From contig NZ_LR590484.1 in assembly GCF_901482695.1 (NCBI RefSeq), positions 1,860,001 to 1,924,000 of the forward strand: 64,000 nt of DNA. Direction: 5' to 3'. Shown piece after piece: positions 49,614-58,477 of this stretch (position 1 is the first letter of the stretch; each line of letters opens with the position of its first letter). The position numbers and the translations under genes are program-made. Source of the stretch: Sphingobacterium thalpophilum. GTDB taxonomy: Bacteria; Bacteroidota; Bacteroidia; Sphingobacteriales; Sphingobacteriaceae. The notes under the pieces are model-generated. The model had not been told where the DNA came from. It made no database searches and was given only the letters and a program-made list of their open reading frames with translations.

Positions 49614-49850
49614 ATGACAGATTTTAATTCGAATACGAATTCTAATTATAGACAGAAATCGCCTTTAAAGCGATTTCTGTCTATTTTAGGACTATTTATG
49701 TTTGGCGTTTATTTCGTGTTGGGCTTGTTGATTATTTTTTGGGATAATTTCCCCATTGAGATCAATCCAACCTATAAAACGATTTTCGGCGTCGTACTGA
49801 TACTCTACTCGTTCATGCGTTTTGTACGCCTCTGGCAAAATAATTTTTAA
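49614..49850 (+). CDS. Small membrane protein of unknown function after tonB
   Basis: A 78-residue protein with an Asn-rich N-terminus (MTDFNSNTNSNYRQKSPLKR) and two membrane segments (about 22-42 and 50-66) with a short loop. I do not recognise the family. Its ATG is 1 bp after the tonB stop, so it would be coupled to tonB. A 15-bp inverted repeat lies within its first 24 codons, meaning the start of this gene could also act as a terminator for tonB. The regular membrane layout suggests a real gene. Confidence 0.65.
   Translation: MTDFNSNTNSNYRQKSPLKRFLSILGLFMFGVYFVLGLLIIFWDNFPIEINPTYKTIFGVVLILYSFMRFVRLWQNNF
49648..49684 (+). terminator. 15-bp inverted repeat inside the small membrane gene
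   Basis: ATAGACAGAAATCGC (49648-49662) pairs perfectly with GCGATTTCTGTCTAT (49670-49684) around loop CTTTAAA, followed by TTTA. It lies 36 bp after the tonB stop but inside the next reading frame. It has the shape of an intrinsic terminator with a weak U-tract, so it may attenuate the operon after tonB. Confidence 0.6.
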
Positions 49851-49934
49851 TTAGCTGCGGTGGACAGTCTTTTTAAATTTCAATCAACTCTCTTCATAAA
49901 TTAAACTATTCTTTTATTTTAATTGTCTTACAGT

Positions 49935-50873
49935 ATGATGTATCGTATGAGAAAATATAGTGTAATTCTTGTGATGCTAAGCGTTGGTTTGGGGGGCATG
50001 GTCTCCTGCAAAAACCGAACAAAAAGCGGCAAAGAGAGTGAGGATATTTTGACTGGCAAGCTGCCTGTCCTCGTGGATCAGACACTCCTGCCAATTATCC
50101 AGGAATCTGCGGATGTGTTCGAGAGCTCGTATCCGAACTCCAGTCTGGAGATTATGCCGAGGCCAGAAATCAAGGCCGTCAATGCCTTATTATCGGATTC
50201 GGCTTACGTTGTGGTATTGACGAGAAAGCTGAATAATCAGGAAGAGGCTTATTTTAATAAACGGGGTATTCAGCCGAAGATATTTCAAGTGGCTTCGGAT
50301 GCCGTGGTTTTAATTAATAATCGGAGTACTGCGGATACTATAGTGTCCCAAAAGGACGTTAAGTCTTTGTTAGAAGGCCGGTTGGCCGGGAAGCGCATGA
50401 TTTTTGACAATGCAAATTCGAGCACATTGCGTTACCTGAAGGATCATTTCAACATGGAGAAGATCGATCCCAAAGCGATTGCAGCGATGAAGGATAGTGA
50501 GGAAGTGATGAAATATGTGAGTGAAAATGCTAATGCTGTGGGTGTTATTGGTTATAACTGGTACCTGAAGGCAGTTGAAAAAAATTCGCAATTATTGGAT
50601 AAAATTCGTACATTGAGCATCGAAAGTGTAAGTGCGGGGGCGGATAAAGCAGGTTTTTACAAGCCTTCACAGTCAACCATAGCCGACGGGGTATATCCAT
50701 TTATCCGGCCGGTTTATATTATGAACTATCAGCCTAACATGGGCTTAGGCTTGGGATTTAGTGCTTTTCTGACAGGAGACCGCGGACAGCGTATCGTGCT
50801 AAAAGCGGGACTGGTGCCTGCTACGATGCCGGGACGGGAGATCATTATTAGAGATGAAAGTTATATTAATTAG
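49935..50873 (+). CDS. PstS-like periplasmic-binding lipoprotein
   Basis: A lipoprotein of about 312 residues with a substrate-binding fold like PstS. The signal (MRKYSVILVMLSVGLGGMVS-C) has lipobox-type VSC. The first lobe shows PVLVDQTLLPIIQESADVFE and AVNALLSDSAYVVVLTRKLN. The second shows VASDAVVLINNRSTADTIVS and later ANAVGVIGYNWYL. The phosphate-type order is right, but there are no PstCAB genes nearby, so it may not serve an ABC importer. Start codons at 49935 and 49947 are both possible; 49923 is a TTG. It lies within the TonB-TPR gene string, an arrangement found in related genomes. Confidence 0.78.
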   Translation: MMYRMRKYSVILVMLSVGLGGMVSCKNRTKSGKESEDILTGKLPVLVDQTLLPIIQESADVFESSYPNSSLEIMPRPEIKAVNALLSDSAYVVVLTRKLNNQEEAYFNKRGIQPKIFQVASDAVVLINNRSTADTIVSQKDVKSLLEGRLAGKRMIFDNANSSTLRYLKDHFNMEKIDPKAIAAMKDSEEVMKYVSENANAVGVIGYNWYLKAVEKNSQLLDKIRTLSIESVSAGADKAGFYKPSQSTIADGVYPFIRPVYIMNYQPNMGLGLGFSAFLTGDRGQRIVLKAGLVPATMPGREIIIRDESYIN

Positions 50874-50897
50874 AAATAAATAGTACAAAAATAGATT

Positions 50898-52694
50898 ATG
50901 ACAAACAGTAAATTATTATTTAGTCTTTTATTGGCTGGGTCTGTGGGCACAGTAAGTGCGCAAAGTCTGAAAGATGCTAGAGCGGCCATTGAGGCTGAAA
51001 ACTATGGTAAAGCGAAAACTATTCTTCAACAATTAGTGACTAAGCAACCTAAGAATGGAGATAATTATTTCTATTTGGGTCAGATTTATTTGGTAAATGA
51101 CAGGGCGGATTCGGCTGCAACGATTTTCAGTCAGGGTTTGGCTGCTGATCCAAAAGCTACAATTAATAATGTGGGCCTGGGTTATGTTGATTTATTGAAG
51201 AAGGATAAGGCAAGTGCGGAATCTAAATTTGCTTTAGCAACTGCCAAGTTGGGTAAGAAGGATTACGAGGAATTGTTGGAAATCGGCCGTGCTTACATCA
51301 ACGCACCTGAACCGGATTATGCAAAAGCATTGGAATATCTGACACAGGCGAAAGAGAAAAACAAAAAAGATATTGCCATTCCTTTGGCGTTGGGTGATGC
51401 TTATCGTGGGCTGAAAGAGGGATCATTGGCTTATACAAGTTATGGTGATGCCATGGATATTGATCCAAATTCGGTACAGGCAAAAGTTGGTCAGGCGGTG
51501 ATCGTTCGTGGAGCACAAGCTTATGACGAAGCTGTTACCCAATTGGAAGCTATTGTTGCTGAAGCGCCAACCTATGCGCCAACTTACCGTGAATTGGCCG
51601 AAACATATTATCAATGGTCAAAAATGCCCGGAACTTCAGATGAGAAATATGTGGAGTTAAACAAAAAAGGGGTTGAACAATACAAGAAATATTTGGAGGT
51701 CGCTGGTGATAACTCATTGGAAGCGAAAATCCGTTACGCAGACTTTTTGGTTTATGCACGTCAGTACGACGAGTTGAAAACGGTGTCCGAAGAGCTGGCT
51801 AAAAACCCAGATGTAGATCCAAAGATCTACCGTTATTTGGGGTATATTGCTTTTCAAACGTCCAAAGACTATCCTAAGGCATTGGAATATCTAAACCAGA
51901 TGTTCAGCAAGATGGAGAAAGATCGTGTCATTCCTTTGGATTATATGTACTTGGGTATGGCCGAAATTGCGACCAACAGCCCTAAACCTGCTGCTGCAGG
52001 GGCAGATAGTACGGCTACCGCGGCTCCTGCCTTGACACCTGAGAATACAGCGAATATCCAAAAAGGAATTGCAAATATCAAGAAAGCAATCGAAGGCGAT
52101 AAAGAGTTGTTGGCTGAGGTCGCTGAATTGGCATTCGCTAAATATCAAGAACAAGAAGTACAGACAGCGGTTTCATTATTTGAACTGGTAGGTGAGTACA
52201 AAGATTCTCCTTATTATTTTGACTCACATTACTATGCTGGAGAAGGTAATTATCAGCTCGGCTTTAAAAAAGATACTCAAGCGAAAGATGCTGAAGGAAA
52301 CTATACGAATCAGGAGCTGAGAAATGAGGCTATTGCCAACTTTGAAAAAGCACAAAAAGAACTGGCGATTATCGAAGCAACAGACAATAAAGAAGCGCAG
52401 GATAAATATTTAATCAACGCTTTATATTATAAAGCTTTCTCAGCTTTGGGTGCAGATAACTTAGAGCAGCCGACAGGTGGCTTCGTAGCTCCGTTCCAAA
52501 AATTGATAGAAACAATCAATCAAAGAGGAACTCAGGAGAAAAACAAGGCTTATTTAATAGACGCATATACCTATATCGGTCTATACCACCTTATCAAAGC
52601 GGAAAATCCGCAAGCTAAAACTAACTTCCAGAAAGTATTGGAGTTAGATCCGGCAAATGAGGCGGTACAAGGTTATATGGAGAGCCTAAAATAA
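50898..52694 (+). CDS. Exported tetratricopeptide-repeat protein
   Basis: A 598-residue exported TPR protein. The signal peptide is MTNSKLLFSLLLAGSVGTVS-AQS. The mature part is a chain of TPR repeats, such as ARAAIEAENYGKAKTILQQL, NYFYLGQIYLVNDRADSAAT and GLYHLIKAENPQAKTNFQKV, with an Ala/Pro/Thr-rich linker at about 350-375. It is the last gene after tonB and the PstS-like gene, 24 bp from the latter, and ends at a strong terminator. It may be a periplasmic scaffold for the TonB system, but that is inference from position. Codon bias suggests good expression. Confidence 0.85.
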   Translation: MTNSKLLFSLLLAGSVGTVSAQSLKDARAAIEAENYGKAKTILQQLVTKQPKNGDNYFYLGQIYLVNDRADSAATIFSQGLAADPKATINNVGLGYVDLLKKDKASAESKFALATAKLGKKDYEELLEIGRAYINAPEPDYAKALEYLTQAKEKNKKDIAIPLALGDAYRGLKEGSLAYTSYGDAMDIDPNSVQAKVGQAVIVRGAQAYDEAVTQLEAIVAEAPTYAPTYRELAETYYQWSKMPGTSDEKYVELNKKGVEQYKKYLEVAGDNSLEAKIRYADFLVYARQYDELKTVSEELAKNPDVDPKIYRYLGYIAFQTSKDYPKALEYLNQMFSKMEKDRVIPLDYMYLGMAEIATNSPKPAAAGADSTATAAPALTPENTANIQKGIANIKKAIEGDKELLAEVAELAFAKYQEQEVQTAVSLFELVGEYKDSPYYFDSHYYAGEGNYQLGFKKDTQAKDAEGNYTNQELRNEAIANFEKAQKELAIIEATDNKEAQDKYLINALYYKAFSALGADNLEQPTGGFVAPFQKLIETINQRGTQEKNKAYLIDAYTYIGLYHLIKAENPQAKTNFQKVLELDPANEAVQGYMESLK

Positions 52695-52719
52695 GCTTAA
52701 CTAAAATGATTCTAAATTA

Positions 52720-52749
52720 GGCGCAGATCGTATGATCTGCGCCTTTTTT
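52720..52749 (+). terminator. Intrinsic terminator of the TonB-TPR gene string
   Basis: GGCGCAGATC (52720-52729) and GATCTGCGCC (52734-52743) form a perfect 10-bp stem with loop GTAT, followed by TTTTTT. It lies 25 bp after the TPR gene stop. Confidence 0.95.
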
Positions 52750-52751
52750 GT

Positions 52752-52782
52752 TTTGAATTTACTCTTGGAATCTCTATATTTA
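52752..52782 (+). promoter_or_regulatory. nuo operon promoter (-33 TTTG, -7 TATATTTA)
   Basis: TTTG at 52752-52755 and TATATTTA at 52775-52782 have centres 25 bp apart. The -7 differs from TAnnTTTG only in the last base. The leader before nuoA would be about 28 nt. The -33 lies directly after the preceding terminator. Confidence 0.55.
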
Positions 52783-52813
52783 GAGACAGTTACCAATATA
52801 AATTTTAATTGAG

Positions 52814-53188
52814 ATGGAGCAAGCCAATAGTATGCCGATAGATTACTTACCTATATTGATACAGCTGATTGTTGCCGTAGGATTTGGGGTAGGTACCATA
52901 ATTATTACACACCTGATCGGTCCGAAAGTAAGGACGGAGAATAAACTTGGAGCTTTTGAGTCTGGCGTTGAAGTTGTCGGAAATGCGAGGCAGCCTTTTT
53001 CAATAAAATACTTCTTGGTTGCCATCCTGTTTGTCATATTTGATGTGGAGGTTATTTTTATGTATCCTTGGGCGGTCAACTTTAGGGAAATGGGTTTGCA
53101 GGGCTTAATTGAGATGTTTATTTTCATGGGCTTGCTGCTGTTGGGCTTTATCTATGTGATTAAGAAAAAAGCATTGAACTGGGACTAA
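52814..53188 (+). CDS. nuoA: NADH-quinone oxidoreductase subunit A
   Basis: A 124-residue membrane subunit of complex I, with three helices (about 10-30, 62-82 and 95-115). The family segments KLGAFESGVEVVGNARQPFS, with the conserved loop that lies near the quinone channel, and YFLVAILFVIFDVEVIFMYP, with the acidic residues of helix 2, are intact. It is the first gene of the nuo operon, which continues past the window. Spacing to nuoB is 63 bp, the widest in the operon. Confidence 0.95.
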   Translation: MEQANSMPIDYLPILIQLIVAVGFGVGTIIITHLIGPKVRTENKLGAFESGVEVVGNARQPFSIKYFLVAILFVIFDVEVIFMYPWAVNFREMGLQGLIEMFIFMGLLLLGFIYVIKKKALNWD

Positions 53189-53251
53189 GCGTAGTCCGAT
53201 GACTGTTGGCTTCAAGCCAATCGTACTTAAACCTTTATAAATCGTCTTTTC

Positions 53252-53803
53252 ATGAGTGATATAAAATTGGCAGAAGCTCCTCCGGGAGTTGAAGGTGCGG
53301 GATTTTTCGCAACGAGCTTGGATAAAGCCATTGGATTGGCGCGCGCGAATTCATTGTGGCCCTTACCCTTTGCGACTTCCTGCTGTGGAATTGAGTTTAT
53401 GGCCACTATGGGATCAACTTATGATCTGGCCAGATTTGGAGCTGAGCGACCAAGCTTTTCACCACGACAGGCCGATATGTTGCTGGTGATGGGTACTATC
53501 GCGAAAAAGATGGCTCCTGTATTGCGCCAGGTATACATACAGATGGCTGAGCCGCGCTGGGTGATCGCCGTTGGTGCCTGTGCGTCAAGTGGTGGTATCT
53601 TTGATACTTATTCGGTGTTGCAAGGGATTGATGAGGTGATCCCGGTAGATGTTTATGTGCCGGGGTGCCCGCCGCGTCCAGAAGCGATCTTGGATGGGGT
53701 GCTGCGTTTGCAGGAGATTGTCAAGAATGAGTCCTTAAACCGACGGAATACGCCAGAATATAAGGCTTTGTTGGAGAAATACGGTATACACACTAATAAA
53801 TAG
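53252..53803 (+). CDS. nuoB: NADH-quinone oxidoreductase subunit B
   Basis: A 183-residue peripheral subunit that holds cluster N2, the last Fe-S cluster before quinone. The adjacent-cysteine motif ATSCCGIEF, the third ligand in GACASSGG and the fourth in [10 protein letters not shown] are all present. It packs against NuoD at the quinone site. It lies 3 bp before nuoC. Confidence 0.97.
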   Translation: MSDIKLAEAPPGVEGAGFFATSLDKAIGLARANSLWPLPFATSCCGIEFMATMGSTYDLARFGAERPSFSPRQADMLLVMGTIAKKMAPVLRQVYIQMAEPRWVIAVGACASSGGIFDTYSVLQGIDEVIPVDVYVPGCPPRPEAILDGVLRLQEIVKNESLNRRNTPEYKALLEKYGIHTNK

Positions 53804-53806
53804 AGG

Positions 53807-54301
53807 ATGGAGAACAGTTTTTTATTGGAGAAGCTCCAAAGGAATTTTCCTGCAAAAATTGTAGAAATCGAGGATGCGCATAATCTATTGACCGTCGTTG
53901 TCGATGTGGAAGATATTGTTGATGTGCTTCGGTTTCTGAAATCGGATGCCGAACTGCAATTTATTCACTTGACGGATATTACGGCTGTGCATTATCCGCA
54001 TTTAGAAAAGGAGTTTGCTGTTGTCTATCATGTACATAGTCTTATACAGCATATTCGCATACGGATTAAGGTGTTTCTGTATGGTCCGAATCCGGAAATT
54101 CCAACAGCTACTACCGTATGGAAAGGTGCGAACTGGATGGAACGCGAGACCTTCGACTTTTTTGGGATAAACTTTGTCGGGCATCCCGATCTGCGGCGCA
54201 TCCTAAATGTCGATGAGATGGAGGTGTTTCCCATGCGCAAGGAATATCCGTTGGAAGACCCGAACCGGGTGGATAAAAAAGATTTGTATTTCGGTCGCTA
54301 A
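53807..54301 (+). CDS. nuoC: NADH-quinone oxidoreductase subunit C
   Basis: A 164-residue peripheral subunit of the connecting module. The 30-kDa subunit signature is seen as WMERETFDFFGINFVGHPDL followed by RRILNVDEMEVFPMRKEYPL. It is encoded apart from nuoD, not fused to it as in E. coli. It starts 3 bp after nuoB and ends 10 bp before nuoD. Confidence 0.95.
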   Translation: MENSFLLEKLQRNFPAKIVEIEDAHNLLTVVVDVEDIVDVLRFLKSDAELQFIHLTDITAVHYPHLEKEFAVVYHVHSLIQHIRIRIKVFLYGPNPEIPTATTVWKGANWMERETFDFFGINFVGHPDLRRILNVDEMEVFPMRKEYPLEDPNRVDKKDLYFGR

Positions 54302-54311
54302 TTTATAAGAT

Positions 54312-55547
54312 ATGAGCGAGTTTATAAGCAAAATAACATCGAATCAGCCCGTTTTTGACGACAACGATCCACAAGACGAGCTAATTACCCTGAACATTGG
54401 CCCTACACACCCTGCTACGCATGGAGTGTTTCAGAATGTTGTGCAAATTGATGGTGAACGCATTGTCAGTGGGGTATCCACCATTGGCTATATTCACCGG
54501 GCTTTTGAAAAAATTGCTGAGCATAGACCGTTCTACCAGATTACACCATTGACGGACCGTTTAAACTATTGTTCGGCTCCGATTAACAACATGGGCTGGC
54601 ATATGACGGTTGAGAAACTGTTAAAGATAGAAATTCCCAAACGGGTGCAGTATATGCGGGTCATTGTGATGGAGCTTGCGCGTATCGCCGACCATATTAT
54701 CTGTAATGGAATTTTGGGAGTAGATACTGGGGCTTTTTCAGGCTTTCTGTACGTTATGCAGGAACGGGAATTTATCTATGAGATCTTTGAGGAGATCTGT
54801 GGTGCCCGTCTGACCACTAACATTGGACGTATTGGTGGTTTTGAACGCGACTTTAATGCAACGGCATTTGCGAAGATTCGTGAGTTTCTGCGGCGTTATC
54901 CCCCGGTATTGAAAGAGTTTGAGGATATGTTTGTCCGCAACCGGATCTTTATCGAGCGTACTTCGGGCGTGGCGGCGGTGACCCCTGAAGAGGCCTTGGA
55001 TTACAGCTGGTCGGGTCCGATCCTGCGTGCTACTGGAGTCGATTACGATGTGCGTGTGCAAAACCCCTATTGTTCATACGAAGAATTTGATTTTGAAGTT
55101 CCCGTGGGTACCAAGGGTGATGTCTACGACCGCTTTATGGTGCGTAACGCGGAAATGTGGCAGTCGCTACGAATTATCGAACAGGCATTGGAGAAAATAG
55201 AGAAAGAGCCGAACGGAGTGTTCCATGCGGATGTCCCGGACTTCTACTTACCGCCCAAAGAGCAAGTATATACCAATATGGAAGCCCTGATCTACCATTT
55301 TAAAATTGTCATGGGTGAAGTCGATACGCCGAAAGCCGAGGTTTATCATGCTGTAGAAGGGGCAAATGGCGAACTTGGTTTTTATCTGATTCATGACGGA
55401 GGGCGCTCGCCTTATCGTCTGCATTTTAGAAGGCCTTCATTTGTCAACTATCAGATGTTTGCACCGATGAGTGCAGGAATGCTGATTTCAGATGCGATTA
55501 TCAATATGAGTAGTCTTAACGTTATAGCAGGAGAATTAGATGCTTAG
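54312..55547 (+). CDS. nuoD: NADH-quinone oxidoreductase subunit D
   Basis: A 411-residue peripheral subunit related to the large subunit of NiFe hydrogenases, forming the quinone site with NuoB. The HPATHG loop is present in LNIGPTHPATHGVFQNVVQI, with the quinone-site His in this loop. The signature RPFYQITPLTDRLNYCSAPI and the C-terminal MSAGMLISDAIINMSSLNVI with GELDA follow the family. Its end overlaps nuoE by 8 bp, coupling the two. Confidence 0.97.
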   Translation: MSEFISKITSNQPVFDDNDPQDELITLNIGPTHPATHGVFQNVVQIDGERIVSGVSTIGYIHRAFEKIAEHRPFYQITPLTDRLNYCSAPINNMGWHMTVEKLLKIEIPKRVQYMRVIVMELARIADHIICNGILGVDTGAFSGFLYVMQEREFIYEIFEEICGARLTTNIGRIGGFERDFNATAFAKIREFLRRYPPVLKEFEDMFVRNRIFIERTSGVAAVTPEEALDYSWSGPILRATGVDYDVRVQNPYCSYEEFDFEVPVGTKGDVYDRFMVRNAEMWQSLRIIEQALEKIEKEPNGVFHADVPDFYLPPKEQVYTNMEALIYHFKIVMGEVDTPKAEVYHAVEGANGELGFYLIHDGGRSPYRLHFRRPSFVNYQMFAPMSAGMLISDAIINMSSLNVIAGELDA

Positions 55548-56061
55548 TGTAAAACAACATAATGAGAATGTAACGTTTTCTCCGGAGCTGCTGGCTAAGT
55601 TTGGAGAAGTGGTCAGCCGTTATCCCGAAGGGAAGCAAAAATCGGGTCTCTTACCTATATTGCATCTTGTGCAGGCTGAATTTGGCTGGGTTAGTACCAG
55701 TGCCATGGACCAGGTTGCCATATACCTCAATATCTTGCCGATCGAAGTGTATGAGGTTGCGACATTTTATACCATGTTTTTGCTGGAGCCAAAAGGTAAA
55801 TATGTGCTGGAGATCTGTCGTACAGGCCCCTGCTGCTTGGTCGGTGCAGAGCGTATCATGCAGCACCTGGAGCAGAAGCTCGGTGTGAAAGAAGGACAGG
55901 TCACGGCAGATGGGCTTTTCTCCTGGCGTGGTGTTGAATGTCTTGCCGCCTGTGGTTTTGGACCCGTTTTACAAATTGGCCCAGAATATACGTTCTACGA
56001 GAATCTGAACGAAGAGAAGGTGGATGAACTGATTGATCAATTAAAAGCTAAAATAAATTAA
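55540..56061 (+). CDS. nuoE: NADH-quinone oxidoreductase subunit E
   Basis: A 173-residue thioredoxin-like subunit carrying the [2Fe-2S] cluster N1a. Its four Cys ligands are in CRTGPCCLVGAE and in ECLAACGFGPVLQIG. The N-terminal helical part (LPILHLVQAEFGWVSTSAMD) and ATFYTMFLLEPKGK are typical. It overlaps nuoD by 8 bp and ends 1 bp before nuoF, with which it forms the NADH-oxidising module. Confidence 0.95.
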   Translation: MLSVKQHNENVTFSPELLAKFGEVVSRYPEGKQKSGLLPILHLVQAEFGWVSTSAMDQVAIYLNILPIEVYEVATFYTMFLLEPKGKYVLEICRTGPCCLVGAERIMQHLEQKLGVKEGQVTADGLFSWRGVECLAACGFGPVLQIGPEYTFYENLNEEKVDELIDQLKAKIN

Positions 56062-56062
56062 T

Positions 56063-57418
56063 ATGGCACGTAAACTTTTGTTGACACATATCGATGTTCC
56101 GGGCATCAATACCTTTGAGGTCTATCGTCAAAAAGGAGGTTATGTTGCCGTTGAAAAAGTAATTAAGTCCATGTCTCCTGAGGATGTGGTCGAAGAAGTA
56201 AAAAAATCGGGTTTGCGTGGCCGTGGCGGAGCTGGGTTTCCGACCGGTATGAAATGGTCCTTTTTGGCTAAGCCTGAGGGAGTGCCCCGCTATTTGGTCT
56301 GTAACGCAGACGAGTCGGAGCCGGGGACTTTCAAAGACCGCTACCTGATGACGCATATCCCGCATGCCTTGATAGAAGGTATGATTGTTTCGAGTTTTGC
56401 TTTGGGGGCGAATACGTCTTATATCTATGTACGGGGAGAAATGATGCCCCAGATTCGGATTTTGGAGCGTGCCATTGCCGAAGCAAAAGAGAAAGGTTAC
56501 CTGGGTAAAAACATTCTGGGGTCTGGCTACGATCTGGAAATATATGTGCAGCCCGGTGGTGGCGCTTATATCTGTGGCGAGGAGACTGCGCTCTTGGAGT
56601 CGTTGGAAGGAAAACGTGGCAATCCGCGTATCAAGCCGCCATTCCCGGCGATTGCAGGTCTGTACAACTGCCCAACAGTGGTAAATAACGTAGAATCTAT
56701 TGCAGCCACCGTACCGATTATCAACCTGGGGGGAGAGGAATATGCAAAAATTGGGATAGAACGCAGTACCGGAACCAAGTTGATTTCAGCGAGCGGCAAT
56801 ATCGTGAACCCCGGGGTCTATGAGATCGAATTGGGCTTACCGGTGGAAGAATTCATCTATTCTGATGAATATTGTGGTGGAATAGCTAACGGTAAACGGC
56901 TGAAAGCTGTCGTTGCCGGAGGCTCGTCTGTACCTATCTTGCCGGCCAATCTGATGTTAAAGACCGCCGCCGGCAATAGTCGGCTGATGACATACGAATC
57001 GTTGTCTGACGGTGGATTCCAAACGGGGACTATGCTTGGTTCGGGAGGTTTTATTGTCTTTGATGAAGACCAATGCATTGTTCGTAACACCTGGAACTTT
57101 GCCCGTTTTTACCACCATGAAAGCTGTGGGCAGTGCTCCCCATGTCGTGAAGGAACCGGCTGGATGGAAAAAGTACTCCATAAAATCGAAAGTGGACATG
57201 GATCAATGGCAGATATTGACCTGCTCTGGGACGTGCAACGGAAGATTGAAGGAAATACAATCTGCCCATTGGGGGATGCGGCCGCATGGCCGGTCGCTGC
57301 AGCGATCAGACATTTTAGGGACGAATTTGAATGGCACATTCTTCACCCGGAAGAGTCCCAAAAACGCAATTACGGATTGGCACATTATGCTGATCCATTA
57401 CAACCAGTTGAATCATAA
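56063..57418 (+). CDS. nuoF: NADH-quinone oxidoreductase subunit F
   Basis: A 451-residue subunit that binds NADH and FMN and carries 4Fe-4S cluster N3. The NADH/FMN glycine-rich loop is GLRGRGGAGFPTGMKW (about 49-64), followed by CNADESEPGTFKDR. The FMN-site segment GGGAYICGEETALLESLEGK is complete. The cluster ligands are in ESCGQCSPCREGTGWM and NTICPLGDAAAWPV. The presence of NuoE, F and G shows this is a true NADH-using complex I, not the shorter ferredoxin-type Nuo found in some Bacteroidota. Confidence 0.97.
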   Translation: MARKLLLTHIDVPGINTFEVYRQKGGYVAVEKVIKSMSPEDVVEEVKKSGLRGRGGAGFPTGMKWSFLAKPEGVPRYLVCNADESEPGTFKDRYLMTHIPHALIEGMIVSSFALGANTSYIYVRGEMMPQIRILERAIAEAKEKGYLGKNILGSGYDLEIYVQPGGGAYICGEETALLESLEGKRGNPRIKPPFPAIAGLYNCPTVVNNVESIAATVPIINLGGEEYAKIGIERSTGTKLISASGNIVNPGVYEIELGLPVEEFIYSDEYCGGIANGKRLKAVVAGGSSVPILPANLMLKTAAGNSRLMTYESLSDGGFQTGTMLGSGGFIVFDEDQCIVRNTWNFARFYHHESCGQCSPCREGTGWMEKVLHKIESGHGSMADIDLLWDVQRKIEGNTICPLGDAAAWPVAAAIRHFRDEFEWHILHPEESQKRNYGLAHYADPLQPVES

Positions 57419-57448
57419 TAAAAGCTGTAACGCTAAAATATAAGTATC

Positions 57449-58468
57449 ATGGCAGAAGCGGAAGATGTAAAGTTTAAGGTCACTATCGATGGGATACCCG
57501 TGGAGGTTGCACCCGGAACAACCATATTGAATGCAGCAAGACAAATCGGTGGCGATATCGTCCCCCCGGCAATGTGTTACTACTCCAAACTGGAGGGAAG
57601 TGGAGGGAAGTGCCGTACCTGTCTGGTTAAAGTATCCAAAGGCTCGGAAAAGGATCCCCGGCCCATGCCTAAATTGGTGGCTTCATGCCGTACGACCGTA
57701 ATGGATGGCATGGAGGTGCAGAATATTACTTCTCCTGAAGTTATCGAAGCCCGAAAAGGAGTGGTAGAGATCCTTTTGATCAATCACCCGCTCGACTGTC
57801 CGATCTGTGACCAGGCTGGCGAGTGCAAATTGCAGGATCTGGGTTATGAGCACGGCAGTGCAGAAACGCGCTACGAGTTTGACCGGCGTACCTTCGAACG
57901 GATCGATTTGGGTGATAAAATCCAGTTGCACATGAACCGCTGTATCTTATGTTACCGTTGTGTGTATGTGGCCAATCAGCTGACAGACCAGCGCGTACAC
58001 GGTATTTTGGGCCGTGGGGATCATGCGGAGATATCTACTTATATCGAAAAGGCAATTGACAACGACTTCTCCGGAAATGTCATTGACGTCTGCCCGGTCG
58101 GTGCATTGACCGATAAAACTTTCCGTTTTAAAAATCGGGTATGGTTTACCAAACCGGTAGACGCCCATCGCGACTGTCCTACCTGTTCAGGAAAGGTGAC
58201 ACTCTGGTATAAAGGGGAGGAAGTGATACGTGTAACCGCACGTAAGGATGAATTTGGTGAAGTGGAGGATTTTATCTGCAATACCTGCCGCTTTGAACAG
58301 AAGAAAACCAGCGACTGGGTGTTGGAAGAGCCGACGGAAATAGATCCGCATTCGGTGATTTCGGCTAACCATTACGAATTGTTTAACCCGCCGTCGGTAG
58401 TTAAAACAAATCCACTGTTACAGGAAAAAAATCGCGAACAGTTGGCTAGAACAGAAAAATTGAAATAA
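57449..58468 (+). CDS. nuoG: NADH-quinone oxidoreductase subunit G, short form without the molybdopterin-like domain
   Basis: A 339-residue version of NuoG, against about 700-900 residues in most bacteria. It holds the ligands of three clusters: [2Fe-2S] N1b (Cys43, 55, 58, 80), N5 (His113, Cys117, 120, 126) and N4 (Cys165, 168, 171, 215). After them comes a short domain with CxxC pairs at Cys243/246 and Cys277/280 in the place of the N7-type cluster of other NuoG proteins. The protein then ends where the molybdopterin-oxidoreductase-like part would begin. The ending is clean and the downstream gene follows normally, so this is a natural short form. Similar short subunits occur in relatives. 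Confidence 0.9.
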   Translation: MAEAEDVKFKVTIDGIPVEVAPGTTILNAARQIGGDIVPPAMCYYSKLEGSGGKCRTCLVKVSKGSEKDPRPMPKLVASCRTTVMDGMEVQNITSPEVIEARKGVVEILLINHPLDCPICDQAGECKLQDLGYEHGSAETRYEFDRRTFERIDLGDKIQLHMNRCILCYRCVYVANQLTDQRVHGILGRGDHAEISTYIEKAIDNDFSGNVIDVCPVGALTDKTFRFKNRVWFTKPVDAHRDCPTCSGKVTLWYKGEEVIRVTARKDEFGEVEDFICNTCRFEQKKTSDWVLEEPTEIDPHSVISANHYELFNPPSVVKTNPLLQEKNREQLARTEKLK

Positions 58469-58477
58469 GCACAAATC

